Shown here: piece after piece, positions 43,451 through 52,678 of the stretch | How the letters are laid out: each line of letters begins with the position of its first letter | Numbering within the stretch: position 1 is the first letter of the stretch | Assembly (NCBI RefSeq): GCF_009908265.2 | Contig: NZ_JAAATX020000007.1 | Location: 62,001 to 126,000 of the forward strand | Reading direction: 5' to 3' | DNA: 64,000 nucleotides | Source: Paragemmobacter amnigenus | GTDB lineage: Bacteria; Pseudomonadota; Alphaproteobacteria; Rhodobacterales; Rhodobacteraceae | Program-made: the position numbers and the translations under genes | The notes under the pieces: model-generated | Database searches by the model: none | What the model was told of the DNA's origin: nothing | The model's input: only the letters and a program-made list of their open reading frames with translations

Positions 43451-44965
43451 CTATTGCCGCCAACTGTCGGGGGCAAGCAGGACGAGGATTGCCAGAAGCT
43501 CCAGCCGTCCGATGACCATGGCCGTGGCGATGATGGTCTTGGCTGCGACCGAGAACTGGGCGAGCGGGATGGGATCGGCGCTGGCCACATCGGCAAGCGG
43601 GCCGCAGGTGCTGAGCGCGGAAAGGGTGAGGATGAGTGCGGTTTCGAAGGGGATGTCCACCAGCGCGAGGGCCGCGACGAAGGCCGCGATGGACAGGGCG
43701 AAGAGCATGAAGAAGATCCAGGCGACATAGGCCCCTTCGCGGCGCAGGCGGCGGGCGGATTGCCCTGCCCCGCCCACGCTGTTGGGATGGATCAGGCGTT
43801 CCAGTTCGCGTTCGCCGTGACGGAAGAGTGCGTAGACGCGCAAGAGTTTCACGCCGCCTGCCGTGGTGGCGATGCCGCCGCCGAATATGGCCAGTCCCGC
43901 AAGAACCAGTCCGGGGGTTTCCAGCCCCGACCAGTTGCGCGCGGTGACCCAGTCGGCCGAGGTGAAGCCGGTGGTCGTCAGGAAGGAGAGCGTGGTGAAA
44001 AGCGTGCCCCAGAGCGCGCCGAAGGCTGCGGGAAGGTTCGCGGCCTCGCTCTCGGGCGCGGCGATCCAGTGGCGCAGGAAGAGGATGGCGGGGATGGTGA
44101 GCAGGATCGCCAGCGCCATCCGCAGTTCCGGATCGTCGCGCAGTCCGGTCCCCGGATCGTAGTTGAAGGAGCCGGGCCAGAGACGGCGTGTGAGGGCCGC
44201 GAAGAGGACAAGGAAGATCGCGAGTTCTGCCGGGAAGGTGTGCCCTTCGGTGGGCAGGCCGCCTGTCGCGCTGATCCCCGAGGTGGAGATGGTGGAAAGC
44301 GCGTGGATGAAGGCCGGAAGGTTCGGCGTGCCCGCCATGAGCAACACGACCCAGAGGGCCACGGTGATGCCCGCATAGACGGGAAAGATCGCGGCGGCCT
44401 GACGGGCCACGCGTCGGGCCGGATCGGCGGTGGCGGTGATCTGGCTGAGCCCTTCCGAGCCGCGCCCGGGAACGCGGCCGGACATCACCTCCATCCCGCC
44501 CAGCGTCATGGGGGCGAGGATGGCGACGGCGGCGACGAGGATGAAGAAGCCGCCCATCCAGCCCACCTGCGCGCGCCAGAGGTGGATGCTGTCGGGCAGG
44601 CGGGGCGGGTCATAGGCCGTCAGGCCCGTGGTCGAGAAGGCGGAGACCATCTCGAGCCAGGCGTTGACCCAGGAGGTGTCGGGCATGGCCTGAACCAGTG
44701 GCAGCGCCATAAGGACGGGCAGCACCACATAGGCCGCCACGAGCGCGGCGAGGTTGGCGCGGGCGGGATTGCGCGCGCGCTGGTGCACGGTGGCGATGCC
44801 GATCATGGCGGTCAGGATCAGCAGGATGACGCCGGAATAGAAGAAGGCCCGTCCCGTTTCATGGTCGCGCAGGATCGCGGCATGGGCGGCGGGCAGCCAC
44901 ATCGACAGTGCGGTGATCCCCATGAGGAGGACCAGAAGCGGCAGTTCCGACAGGCGGCGCAGCAT
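43451..44965 (-). CDS. trkH: potassium uptake protein TrkH
   Basis: Membrane K+ translocating subunit, 504 aa, about ten membrane spans. The selectivity-filter loops of the four pore repeats are visible: SAFSTTGLTAYDPP, STISTSGISATGGL, SFLTTTGFTSADWV and SALSTCGPLADVAS. Its ATG shares one base with the trkA stop (TGATG), so it is translated with its regulator. The 161-bp gap to hfq shows no feature I can name. Confidence 0.95.
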   Translation of the reverse strand: MLRRLSELPLLVLLMGITALSMWLPAAHAAILRDHETGRAFFYSGVILLILTAMIGIATVHQRARNPARANLAALVAAYVVLPVLMALPLVQAMPDTSWVNAWLEMVSAFSTTGLTAYDPPRLPDSIHLWRAQVGWMGGFFILVAAVAILAPMTLGGMEVMSGRVPGRGSEGLSQITATADPARRVARQAAAIFPVYAGITVALWVVLLMAGTPNLPAFIHALSTISTSGISATGGLPTEGHTFPAELAIFLVLFAALTRRLWPGSFNYDPGTGLRDDPELRMALAILLTIPAILFLRHWIAAPESEAANLPAAFGALWGTLFTTLSFLTTTGFTSADWVTARNWSGLETPGLVLAGLAIFGGGIATTAGGVKLLRVYALFRHGERELERLIHPNSVGGAGQSARRLRREGAYVAWIFFMLFALSIAAFVAALALVDIPFETALILTLSALSTCGPLADVASADPIPLAQFSVAAKTIIATAMVIGRLELLAILVLLAPDSWRQ

Positions 44966-46341
44966 CAGAAGAAGTCGATCGAGACCTGCAGGAGGCGTTC
45001 GACCTCGCGCACGTCCTTGGCCATGGTGAAGAGCGCGATGACATCGCCCGCCTCGATCCGCGTGTCGCCGGTGGGTTTGACGACCTTTTCCCCCTTCATC
45101 AGCGCGCCGACGAGGACGCCTTCGGGAAATTCGATCTCGCGGATCAGGCGTCCGGCGAGGGGCGAGGTGGAGAGGACTTGCGCCTCGATCATCTCGGCCT
45201 CGGCATCGCCCAGCGAGTAGATGGCGCGCACCTTGCCGTGGCGGATGTGGCGCAGGATGGAGGACACGGTGGTGGCGCGCGGGTTGATGTAGGCGTCGAT
45301 GTCGAGCGGGCCCATGAGCGGGGCAAGCGTGGGATCGTTGACCAGCGCGATGGACATGGGGCAGCCCGCCTGCTTGGCGCGGACGGCGACGAGGAGGTTG
45401 GTCTTGTCGTCGTCGGTGACGGCAAGGACGGCATCGGCGCGGTCGATGGAGGCTTCGAGCAGGATGTCCATGTCCATCCCGTCGCCGTTCAGGACGATCG
45501 TGCGTTCAAGGCTGTCGGCGGCGCGTTCGGCGCGGGCGCGGTTCTTTTCGATGATCTTGCAGCGCACGCGGTCGGTGCGGGATTCCAGCGCGCGGGCCAC
45601 GCCAAGGCCGACATTGCCGCCGCCGATGATGACCACGCGTTCCTGTTTCTTGGTCTGCTTGCCGAAGATTTCCAGCGTGCGGTTCACATCCTCGGAATGG
45701 GTGAAGACGTAGATCTGGTCCTCGGCAAAGAGCTGGTCGCCGGGTTCGGGGGCGAAGAGCCGCCCCTCGCGCCGGACGCCCACGACGATGGCGCGCAGGG
45801 TGGAGAAGAGGTCGGACAGCTGGCGCAGGGGGGTGTTGAGGACGGGGCAATCCTCGTCGAGCTGGATGCCCAGAAGCTGGGCGCGGCCCAGCATGAAGCT
45901 TTCGGTGTCGAAGGTGGCGGGCGCGGCAAGGCGTTGCAGCGCGGCTTCGGCCACCTCGCGTTCGGGGCTGATAACCACGTCGATGGGCAGGTGGTCACGG
46001 CGGTAGAGGTCGGAATAGATGGCGTCGAGATAGGATTGCGCGCGCAGGCGGGCGATCTTGCGCGGGATCGAGAAGATGGCATGGGCAACCTCGCAGGTGA
46101 CCATGTTCACCTCGTCGGAATGGGTGGCGGCGATGATCATGTCGGCATCGCGCGCGCCGGCCTTTTCCAGCACGTCGGGATAGGAGGCGAAGCCCACGAC
46201 GCCCTGCACATCCAGCGTATCTGTCGCGCGGCGGACGAGATCGGCGTTGTAATCGACAAGGGTGACGTCGTTCTTTTCGCCCGAGAGTTGGCGGGCGATC
46301 TGCCAGCCGACCTGCCCCGCCCCGCAGATGATCACCTTCAT
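44965..46341 (-). CDS. trkA: Trk system potassium uptake regulator TrkA
   Basis: Cytosolic NAD(H)/ATP-gated ring protein controlling TrkH. 458 aa with two RCK modules: Rossmann motif 1 MKVIICGAGQVGWQIARQLS, motif 2 VVIIGGGNVGLGVARALES; each is followed by a TrkA-C domain. The ATG is at 46339-46341. First gene of trkA-trkH; the overlap with trkH suggests fixed stoichiometry. It is divergent from a small NTF2-like gene. Confidence 0.96.
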   Translation of the reverse strand: MKVIICGAGQVGWQIARQLSGEKNDVTLVDYNADLVRRATDTLDVQGVVGFASYPDVLEKAGARDADMIIAATHSDEVNMVTCEVAHAIFSIPRKIARLRAQSYLDAIYSDLYRRDHLPIDVVISPEREVAEAALQRLAAPATFDTESFMLGRAQLLGIQLDEDCPVLNTPLRQLSDLFSTLRAIVVGVRREGRLFAPEPGDQLFAEDQIYVFTHSEDVNRTLEIFGKQTKKQERVVIIGGGNVGLGVARALESRTDRVRCKIIEKNRARAERAADSLERTIVLNGDGMDMDILLEASIDRADAVLAVTDDDKTNLLVAVRAKQAGCPMSIALVNDPTLAPLMGPLDIDAYINPRATTVSSILRHIRHGKVRAIYSLGDAEAEMIEAQVLSTSPLAGRLIREIEFPEGVLVGALMKGEKVVKPTGDTRIEAGDVIALFTMAKDVREVERLLQVSIDFF

Positions 46342-46447
46342 GAATGCCTCCGGTTCATCGCGCCCTCTGATTGGCAGATGGGGGACGACGGGTCAATGGC
46401 GCGGGGAATCGTGCTATGCTTCGCTGCGGTCCGTACGGGAGGATAGT

Positions 46448-46849
46448 ATGGCATTCGGAAGCGAGCATGACGCGGTGCGCGCCGTGGTGGTGGATTATCT
46501 GGAAGGGATGGTCTGGGGAGACGAGGAGAAGCTGCGGCGCGCCTTTCACCCCGGCGCGTTGCAGGTCGGCCATTTCGCCGAAACCTACGAGTTCTTTCCG
46601 CTGGAGGAGTTCATCCAGTGGATCAGGGACGAGGAAACGCAGCCCGCGGGCAGCACCTATGTGGCCGAGCTTCTTGCGATCGAGGTGACGGGGACGGTGG
46701 CGGTGGCCAAGGTGACCGACAGCTGTTTCGGGACGGATTTCACCGACTATCTGGTTCTGGTGAAGGACCGGCCCACACCGGACGGGCGGTGGCAGATCGT
46801 GACCAAGGCCTATCACGTCCATGCCGGGCGCGGATTGCCGCGCCGGTGA
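46448..46849 (+). CDS. NTF2-like protein (lumazine-binding-like family)
   Basis: 133 aa, cystatin-like alpha+beta fold. The order is an N-terminal helix (DAVRAVVVDYLEGMVWGDEE), then AFHPGALQVGHF and strands such as AVAKVTDSCFGTDFTDYLVL, ending GRWQIVTKAYHVH. It resembles the putative lumazine-binding branch of the NTF2/SnoaL superfamily; function unknown. GGGAGGA at 46438-46444 precedes the ATG at 46448. It is convergent with another NTF2-like gene only 7 bp away. Confidence 0.82.
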   Translation: MAFGSEHDAVRAVVVDYLEGMVWGDEEKLRRAFHPGALQVGHFAETYEFFPLEEFIQWIRDEETQPAGSTYVAELLAIEVTGTVAVAKVTDSCFGTDFTDYLVLVKDRPTPDGRWQIVTKAYHVHAGRGLPRR

Positions 46850-46856
46850 GGAGCGG

Positions 46857-47288
46857 TCAATGGCGGGTTGCGGGGACGCTGTCGCCCTGCCCTGCCGCAT
46901 CCTCGAATTCCGTGCTGCCGGAGGCATAGATGGTGCGATTGTTGATCTGCCAGCGTCCGTTCAGGCGCGAGAGGGTCATGTAACTTATCAGCTCGCCCGC
47001 CGGATAGCGTTCGACCGTCTTGATGAAGGCGACGGGGCCGTTCTGGTCGAGTTGCACGATCTCGTACCGGCGGTTGACCTTGCGGCGCGGAATGGACATG
47101 CGGCGGCAGAAGTCGAGATATTCGGGCACGCCGCAGCGCACGAGGATTCCGTCCTGCTGGCCAGTGATCGTCGCGTCTGTGTGAAAGACGCTTCGGGCGA
47201 GTTCGAGGTCGCCGCGGATGATCGCCTCGACCATGTTATGCGCGACAAGTCGGAGTTCGATGTCGCTTTGCGTTCCGGAGTGACCCAC
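46857..47288 (-). CDS. NTF2/SnoaL-like protein
   Basis: 143 aa with the same general fold as its convergent neighbour: HNMVEAIIRGDLELARSVFH, then TDATITGQQDGI, VAFIKTVERYPAGELISYMT and NGRWQINNRTIYASGS. Sequence similarity to the neighbour is low. The start is GTG at 47288, with no strong ribosome site. The upstream gap 47289-47527 contains only weak promoter candidates (for example TTGACT near 47355) and one GC-rich hairpin around 47442-47485. Confidence 0.75.
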   Translation of the reverse strand: MGHSGTQSDIELRLVAHNMVEAIIRGDLELARSVFHTDATITGQQDGILVRCGVPEYLDFCRRMSIPRRKVNRRYEIVQLDQNGPVAFIKTVERYPAGELISYMTLSRLNGRWQINNRTIYASGSTEFEDAAGQGDSVPATRH

Positions 47289-47527
47289 GATGGCACCGGC
47301 CTATCAAACTGGTTTAACCTTGATGCGTCAAATCACCACAGGCCTATGCGAAAGTCAATGGAACGACCTTTGGCCTGCGGCCTCCGCGAAAGGTACAACC
47401 ATAAACCTATACTAACGAGATATGCGATCGCCGGGTAATCCTGCAGGGAGCGGGACGCGGGCGAGTGTTGCCCCGCCCTGCAAAGGAAACGGCGAATATT
47501 TCTCGCAATGATAATCTCTGGCGGCGG

Positions 47528-48952
47528 TCAGACCTCTTCGCCCTCGTCCTCGTCCATATCTTCGTCCAGATGGGCGGTGCGGCCGCCCCCTTTGGCCGAA
47601 GTGACGACGCCGAGCGATTTGAGTTTGCGGTGGAGCGCCGAGCGTTCCATGCCGACGAAGCTGGCGGTGCGGCTGATATTGCCGCCGAAGCGGTTGATCT
47701 GGGTCAGCAGGTATTCGCGTTCGAAGACCTCGCGCGCCTCGCGCAGGGGAAGGGTTGCCATGGCACCGCCAAGGACGAGGCGGCCCGTGTCGCCTTCGGG
47801 TGTTTCCTGACCGGGGAGTTCGCGCGCCTCGATCGGGCCGGAGCCGTCGCCAAGGATCAGGACGCGTTCGATCACGTTGCGAAGCTGGCGGACATTGCCG
47901 GGCCAGGACATGGTCTGCAGCATCGCCTCGGCCTCGGTCGAGAGGGAGCGGAGAGGAAGGCCCTGCGTGCGGTGGAAGAGGTCGATGAAATGGCGCGTGA
48001 GGTCGGGGATATCCTCGCGCCGGTCCTCGAGGCTGGGCACGGAGATCGGGACGACGTTCAGGCGGTCATAGAGTTCCTGCCGGAAACGGCCCGAGGCGAT
48101 TTCGGTCCGCAGGTCGCGGGTGGTGGAGGAGATGACGCGCAGGTCGACGCGGACCTTGTCGGTGCCCCCTGCCCGCGTGAATTGCTGTTCGGTGAGGACG
48201 CGCAGGATCTTCGACTGGGTGCCGACGGGCATGTCGGCCACCTCGTCGAAATAGACCACGCCGCCGTGGGCCTGTTCCAGCAGGCCCTTTTCCACCCCGC
48301 GCTCGGAGGTTTCGCGACCGAAGAGCACCTCTTCCATCCGTTCCGGTTCGATCGTGGCGGAGGAAACCGAGATGAAGGGGGCCGAGGCGCGGTTGGAATG
48401 GGCGTGGATGAAGCGGGCGGCCATTTCCTTGCCCGATCCGGCGGGGCCGGTGAGCATGACGCGGCCGTTGGATTTGGTGACCTTTTCCAGTTGCGCCTTG
48501 AGCGCCTTGAAGGCGGGGCTGGCGCCCAGCATTTCGGCCGAGGTCACGTCCTTGCGGCGGAGTTCGCTGTTTTCGCGGCGCAGGCGCGAGGTTTCCATCG
48601 CGCGGCTGACGACGACCATGAGCTGGTCGATGTTGAAGGGCTTTTCGATGAAGTCATAGGCGCCCTGCTTGATGGCGGCGACCGCGATCTCGATATTGCC
48701 ATGGCCCGAGATGATGACGACCGGCACGTCGGGATTGTCGCGCTTGACCGTTTTGAGGATGTCGATGCCGTCCATGCGGCTGTCCTTGAGCCAGATGTCG
48801 AGGATCATCAGCGCGGGCGGTTCGGCGTTGATCTCGGCCATGCAGTCGTCGGAATTGCCGGCCAGACGGACCTGATAGCCCTCGTCCTTCAAAATGTCCG
48901 CGATCAGGTCGCGGATGTCTTTCTCGTCATCAACAATAAGGATGCTGCTCAT
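47528..48952 (-). CDS. ntrX: response regulator NtrX, lacking GAFTGA
   Basis: 474 aa: receiver (D52 in LMILDIWLKDS, K104), AAA+ domain (Walker A GPAGSGKE at 169-176, FDEVADM) and a Fis-type C-terminal helix-turn-helix (NISRTASFVGMERSALHRKL). The sigma-54 contact GAFTGA is absent; the site reads LFGRETSERGVEKGLLEQAH. It is therefore unlikely to activate sigma-54 promoters in the usual way. It works with NtrY in nitrogen/redox control and envelope functions in alphaproteobacteria. The start overlaps the ntrY stop by one base. Confidence 0.94.
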   Translation of the reverse strand: MSSILIVDDEKDIRDLIADILKDEGYQVRLAGNSDDCMAEINAEPPALMILDIWLKDSRMDGIDILKTVKRDNPDVPVVIISGHGNIEIAVAAIKQGAYDFIEKPFNIDQLMVVVSRAMETSRLRRENSELRRKDVTSAEMLGASPAFKALKAQLEKVTKSNGRVMLTGPAGSGKEMAARFIHAHSNRASAPFISVSSATIEPERMEEVLFGRETSERGVEKGLLEQAHGGVVYFDEVADMPVGTQSKILRVLTEQQFTRAGGTDKVRVDLRVISSTTRDLRTEIASGRFRQELYDRLNVVPISVPSLEDRREDIPDLTRHFIDLFHRTQGLPLRSLSTEAEAMLQTMSWPGNVRQLRNVIERVLILGDGSGPIEARELPGQETPEGDTGRLVLGGAMATLPLREAREVFEREYLLTQINRFGGNISRTASFVGMERSALHRKLKSLGVVTSAKGGGRTAHLDEDMDEDEGEEV

Positions 48953-51210
48953 TATCCCCCCTGTGCGGCCAATGCCGCGGGTTTGCGGGTGCGGACCTTG
49001 GGCGTGCGCGGCAGCCGGATTTCGGCCATCGCGCCCGCATGGTCATTGCCTTCGAAAACGGGTGCGTCGAGGAGGGCGAGGGTGCCGCCATGTTCCTCGA
49101 TGATCTTCTTGACGATGGGCAGGCCAAGGCCGGTGCCCTTTTCACGGGTGGTCACGTAAGGTTCGAACAGGCGTGCGCGGTCGGGCGGCAGGCCGGTGCC
49201 GTTGTCCATGATGCGGATGACGGCGGCGTCGGGTTCGAGGTCGAAGGTGACGCGGATTTCGGGGCGGTGGCCGGAGGGCGCGCCCTTTTCGTGCAAAGTT
49301 TCAATCGCTTCGCCCGCGTTCTTGATAAGGTTTGTGAGCGCCTGACTGATCATCGTTGCGTCAAGCTCCATCACCACCGGCTCGGCGGGTAGCTGTTTGA
49401 CGAAGGTCACGCCGGGCTGGCCGCTTTCCTGCAAAAGGACGGCGTCGCGGACCAGAAGGGCAAGGTCGTTCTCGCGCCGGTCGGGTTCGGGCATGCGGGC
49501 GAATTTGGAGAATTCGTCCACGATGCGGCGCAGGTCGTTGGTCTGGCGCACGATCACGTCGGTGTACTGGTCCAGATCGTCCGGTTCGGCCACTTGCGGG
49601 CGGAACTTGCGCTTGATCCGTTCGGCCGAGAGCGCGATGGGCGTCAGGGGGTTCTTGATCTCGTGCGCGATGCGGCGGGCGACATCGCCCCATGCGGCCA
49701 TCCGCTGGGCGCTGACAAGGTCGGTCACATCGTCGAAGGCCACGACATAGCCTTCGAGGCCGCCTTCCTCGTTCCGGCGTTCGGAAAGGCGGACGAGCAG
49801 GCTTTCCAGCTTGCCCTTGCGGGTGAGGCGGACCTCTTCCTGCGCGGCGGGGCTGCCGCTGTCGAGGAGACGGTCGAAGAGCGGGCCGAATTCGGGCACG
49901 GCGACGGCAAGCGGCGTGTCGGCCCCTGCCCCCATGTCGAGCAGCCGTTCCGCTGCGCGGTTGGCAAAGTCGATGCGCCCGTCCGAATTCAGGCCGATCA
50001 CGCCCGCGGTGACGTTGGAGAGCACCGAGTCGAACAGGCGGCGGCGGGCCTCGGTCTGGCTGTGGGATTGCACCAGAGCTTCGCGCTGGCCCTTTAACTG
50101 GCGGGTCATGTTGTTGAAGGAGCGGCCGAGCGAGGCGATCTCGTCCTCGCCGTCCTCTTCGCGGACTTGGATGTCGAGATTGCCTTCGCCGACGCGTTCT
50201 GCCGCCTCGGCCAGACGGCCCACGGGGCGGGCGAGACGTTCGGCGAACCACAGGCCCAGCCAGACCGCGGCAAGGATGAGGATCAGCGCGAAGCCGAGAT
50301 AGAGCAGGCCGAATTCGAAGAGGAGCCGCCCGCGTTCGGATTCGAGCTGGTGGTAGAGCGCCACGGTTTCCCGCGTGCCGTCGAGCAGCGACAGGATCGA
50401 GCCGTCGACCGTGCGCGAGACATAGAGGTAGCGGTCGGCGAAGGCGTCGAGATGGACCAGCGCGCGGAATTCGTTGTTGGCCCAGTCCTGTATCAGAACC
50501 GTCTCGCCCGCGCGGGCGCGCTGGAGTTCCTCGGCCGCGGGCTGTTCGAAGTCGAAGAGGTAGCTGCGTTCACCGCGGGTCTTGAGCGTGCCCGCGCCGT
50601 CGATGAGGTATGCCTCTTTCAGGCCGCGCTGGATGGTGGCCTGTGCCTGCGTCAGAACGGGGCGCATCTGGCTGTCGTCGAGGAAGAACATCGACTGCTT
50701 GAAGAGGTTGACGTCCCGCGCAAGCGCCTCGGCATCCTCGATCAGGTCCTGACGGTGTTCCTGTTCATAGGCCTCGGCCGCCGAGAGGGAGGAGCCGACG
50801 ACCGAGCGCACGCGGTCGGAGAACCAGCCTTCGAGGCCGAAATTCACCGTGATGACGGCAAAGACGGCGACGAGGACGGTAGGGATCAGGGCCACGACGG
50901 CAAAGACGAAGGTAAGCCGCATGTGGAGCCGCGATCCGGCCGAGCGGCTGCGCCGGTCCGCGACCATGCGGACGACGCGGGCCATGACGAGGGTGGCCAC
51001 GACGAGGATATAGACGAGGTCGGCCAGAAGGATCAGGCGGAGCGAGGGGGAGTTCACACCCTGATTCAGCGGGCCGAGCGCGAGGAAGGTCGCCACCGCC
51101 AGAAGCGGGCCAAGGAACACCAGCCCGAAGGTCATGGTATTCTGGACCTGACGCTGGCGGCGCAGGCGGTTCAGCCGCGCCCAGGTGTTGCTGCCGATGC
51201 TGCGCTGCAC
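48952..51210 (-). CDS. ntrY: sensor histidine kinase NtrY
   Basis: 752 aa membrane kinase. Three N-terminal membrane helices (about 26-120), a periplasmic region, a further helix (about 308-332), HAMP (ERLARPVGRLAEAAERVGEG), PAS (LSNVTAGVIGLNSDGRIDFA), phosphoacceptor [15 protein letters not shown] box NLIKNAGEAI, G boxes DNGTGLP and GTGLGLPIVKKI. The GTG start at 51210 is preceded by AAGGGG. Cognate partner is NtrX, with a TAATG one-base overlap. A 103-bp gap separates it from ntrC. Confidence 0.94.
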   Translation of the reverse strand: MQRSIGSNTWARLNRLRRQRQVQNTMTFGLVFLGPLLAVATFLALGPLNQGVNSPSLRLILLADLVYILVVATLVMARVVRMVADRRSRSAGSRLHMRLTFVFAVVALIPTVLVAVFAVITVNFGLEGWFSDRVRSVVGSSLSAAEAYEQEHRQDLIEDAEALARDVNLFKQSMFFLDDSQMRPVLTQAQATIQRGLKEAYLIDGAGTLKTRGERSYLFDFEQPAAEELQRARAGETVLIQDWANNEFRALVHLDAFADRYLYVSRTVDGSILSLLDGTRETVALYHQLESERGRLLFEFGLLYLGFALILILAAVWLGLWFAERLARPVGRLAEAAERVGEGNLDIQVREEDGEDEIASLGRSFNNMTRQLKGQREALVQSHSQTEARRRLFDSVLSNVTAGVIGLNSDGRIDFANRAAERLLDMGAGADTPLAVAVPEFGPLFDRLLDSGSPAAQEEVRLTRKGKLESLLVRLSERRNEEGGLEGYVVAFDDVTDLVSAQRMAAWGDVARRIAHEIKNPLTPIALSAERIKRKFRPQVAEPDDLDQYTDVIVRQTNDLRRIVDEFSKFARMPEPDRRENDLALLVRDAVLLQESGQPGVTFVKQLPAEPVVMELDATMISQALTNLIKNAGEAIETLHEKGAPSGHRPEIRVTFDLEPDAAVIRIMDNGTGLPPDRARLFEPYVTTREKGTGLGLPIVKKIIEEHGGTLALLDAPVFEGNDHAGAMAEIRLPRTPKVRTRKPAALAAQGG

Positions 51211-51313
51211 GCGCGACCCACCCCTTCATCCGGCAGGACGATCCGTGCCCGCCGCCCACATCTTGTGGCCCGCCCCGCGGTGCGGCGGGGGGGACACGCT
51301 TGATGTTGCGGTT

Positions 51314-52678
51314 TTACATCAGCTTGCGGCGGCGTGTCACGCGGATATCGAGGTCGGTGATCTTCTTGCGCAAAGTATTGCGATTGATGCCCAGAAGGTC
51401 GGCGCATTTCGCCTGATTTCCCGCCGTGGCATCCAGCGCGATCTCGATCAGCGGCGTCTCCACCTCGCGCAGGATGCGCTGGTAGACGCCAGCGGGGGGC
51501 AGTTGGCCACCGTGCAGGTCGAAGTAGCGTTTCAGGTGGCGCGCGACAGAGGCGGAGAGTTTCTCGCCCTCGCCCCCGCCTTTGAGCGGTTCCATCGCGG
51601 GCTGGTTGCCGAGCACGGATTCCACCTCGGCCCGCGTGATTTCGGCCTCGGAGGAGGTGACCATCAGGCGGCGCAGGGTGTTTTCCAGTTGCCGCACATT
51701 GCCCGGCCAGGAATAGGCGCGGATCAGGTCGCGGGCATCGTTTGACAGGCGGCGCAGCGCGCCGAGATCGCGTTCGCCCTTTGCAAGGAAATGTTCGGCA
51801 AGAAGGGGGATGTCGTCCACCCTTTCGCGCAGAGAGGGGACGTGCAGGGTGACGCCGGAAAGGCGATAGAACAGGTCCTGCCGGAACTGCCCCCCCTCCA
51901 TCCGCGCGGCAAGGTCGGTCTGCGATGTGGCCATGATGCGGGGCGCGTTGTCGCCGGCAAGGTCGAGCATCCGCACGATGCGGGCCTGCATGTCGTCGTC
52001 GTAATCGGCGACCTCGTCAAAGACCAGACTGCCGCCCCGCGCGCGCGACATCAGCGCCGAGGGGCCGTCCATACCGGCAAGGTCGGAGCCCTGCGCCACC
52101 ACGAAGGGCTGGCTGCGGCGGTCGGAGAAATCGTGGATGGCCTTGGCGATCAGGCTTTTGCCTGTGCCGGATTCGCCGGTGACGAGGACGGCGAGGTCGG
52201 TGTTCATCACACGGGCGACAAGACGGTAGAGCGCCTGCATCGCGGGGGTGCGACCCACCAGCGGCAGGTCATCGCCCGCCTCGCGCGGTTGGGCGGGTTT
52301 CGCGGGGGCGCGGCGCTTCTGCTCCAGCGCGCGGGCGGAGCGTTTCATCAGGTCGGGCAGGTCGAAGGGTTTGGGCAGGTAGTCGAAGGCCTCGGCCTCG
52401 GCCGCCTGGATGGCGGTCATGATGGTGTTCTGCGCCGAGATGACGATCACCGGCAGGCCGGGGCGCATCTTGGAAATGCGGGGCAGCGCGTCCAGCCCGT
52501 TGCCGTCGGGCATGATGACGTCCGAGATCACGAGATCGCCCTTGCCTTCCTCGACCCAGCGCATGAGCGTCATGAGGCTGGAGGTCGCGTGGACCTTGCA
52601 GCCCGCCCGCGTCAGGGCCTGCGTCAGGACGGTGCGGATCGTGCGGTCGTCATCCGCGACAAGGACGGTTCCATCCAT
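51314..52678 (-). CDS. ntrC: nitrogen regulator NtrC, lacking GAFTGA
   Basis: 454 aa response regulator of nitrogen limitation. Receiver with D53 ([13 protein letters not shown]), AAA+ with TGESGTGKS (167-175) and VFDEVADY, and a Fis-type DNA-binding end ([20 protein letters not shown]). The stretch that normally carries GAFTGA is shortened to [17 protein letters not shown]. Rhodobacter capsulatus NtrC is known to lack GAFTGA and to act with the housekeeping polymerase; this protein is of that type. Its start overlaps the ntrB stop by one base. Confidence 0.95.
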   Translation of the reverse strand: MDGTVLVADDDRTIRTVLTQALTRAGCKVHATSSLMTLMRWVEEGKGDLVISDVIMPDGNGLDALPRISKMRPGLPVIVISAQNTIMTAIQAAEAEAFDYLPKPFDLPDLMKRSARALEQKRRAPAKPAQPREAGDDLPLVGRTPAMQALYRLVARVMNTDLAVLVTGESGTGKSLIAKAIHDFSDRRSQPFVVAQGSDLAGMDGPSALMSRARGGSLVFDEVADYDDDMQARIVRMLDLAGDNAPRIMATSQTDLAARMEGGQFRQDLFYRLSGVTLHVPSLRERVDDIPLLAEHFLAKGERDLGALRRLSNDARDLIRAYSWPGNVRQLENTLRRLMVTSSEAEITRAEVESVLGNQPAMEPLKGGGEGEKLSASVARHLKRYFDLHGGQLPPAGVYQRILREVETPLIEIALDATAGNQAKCADLLGINRNTLRKKITDLDIRVTRRRKLM

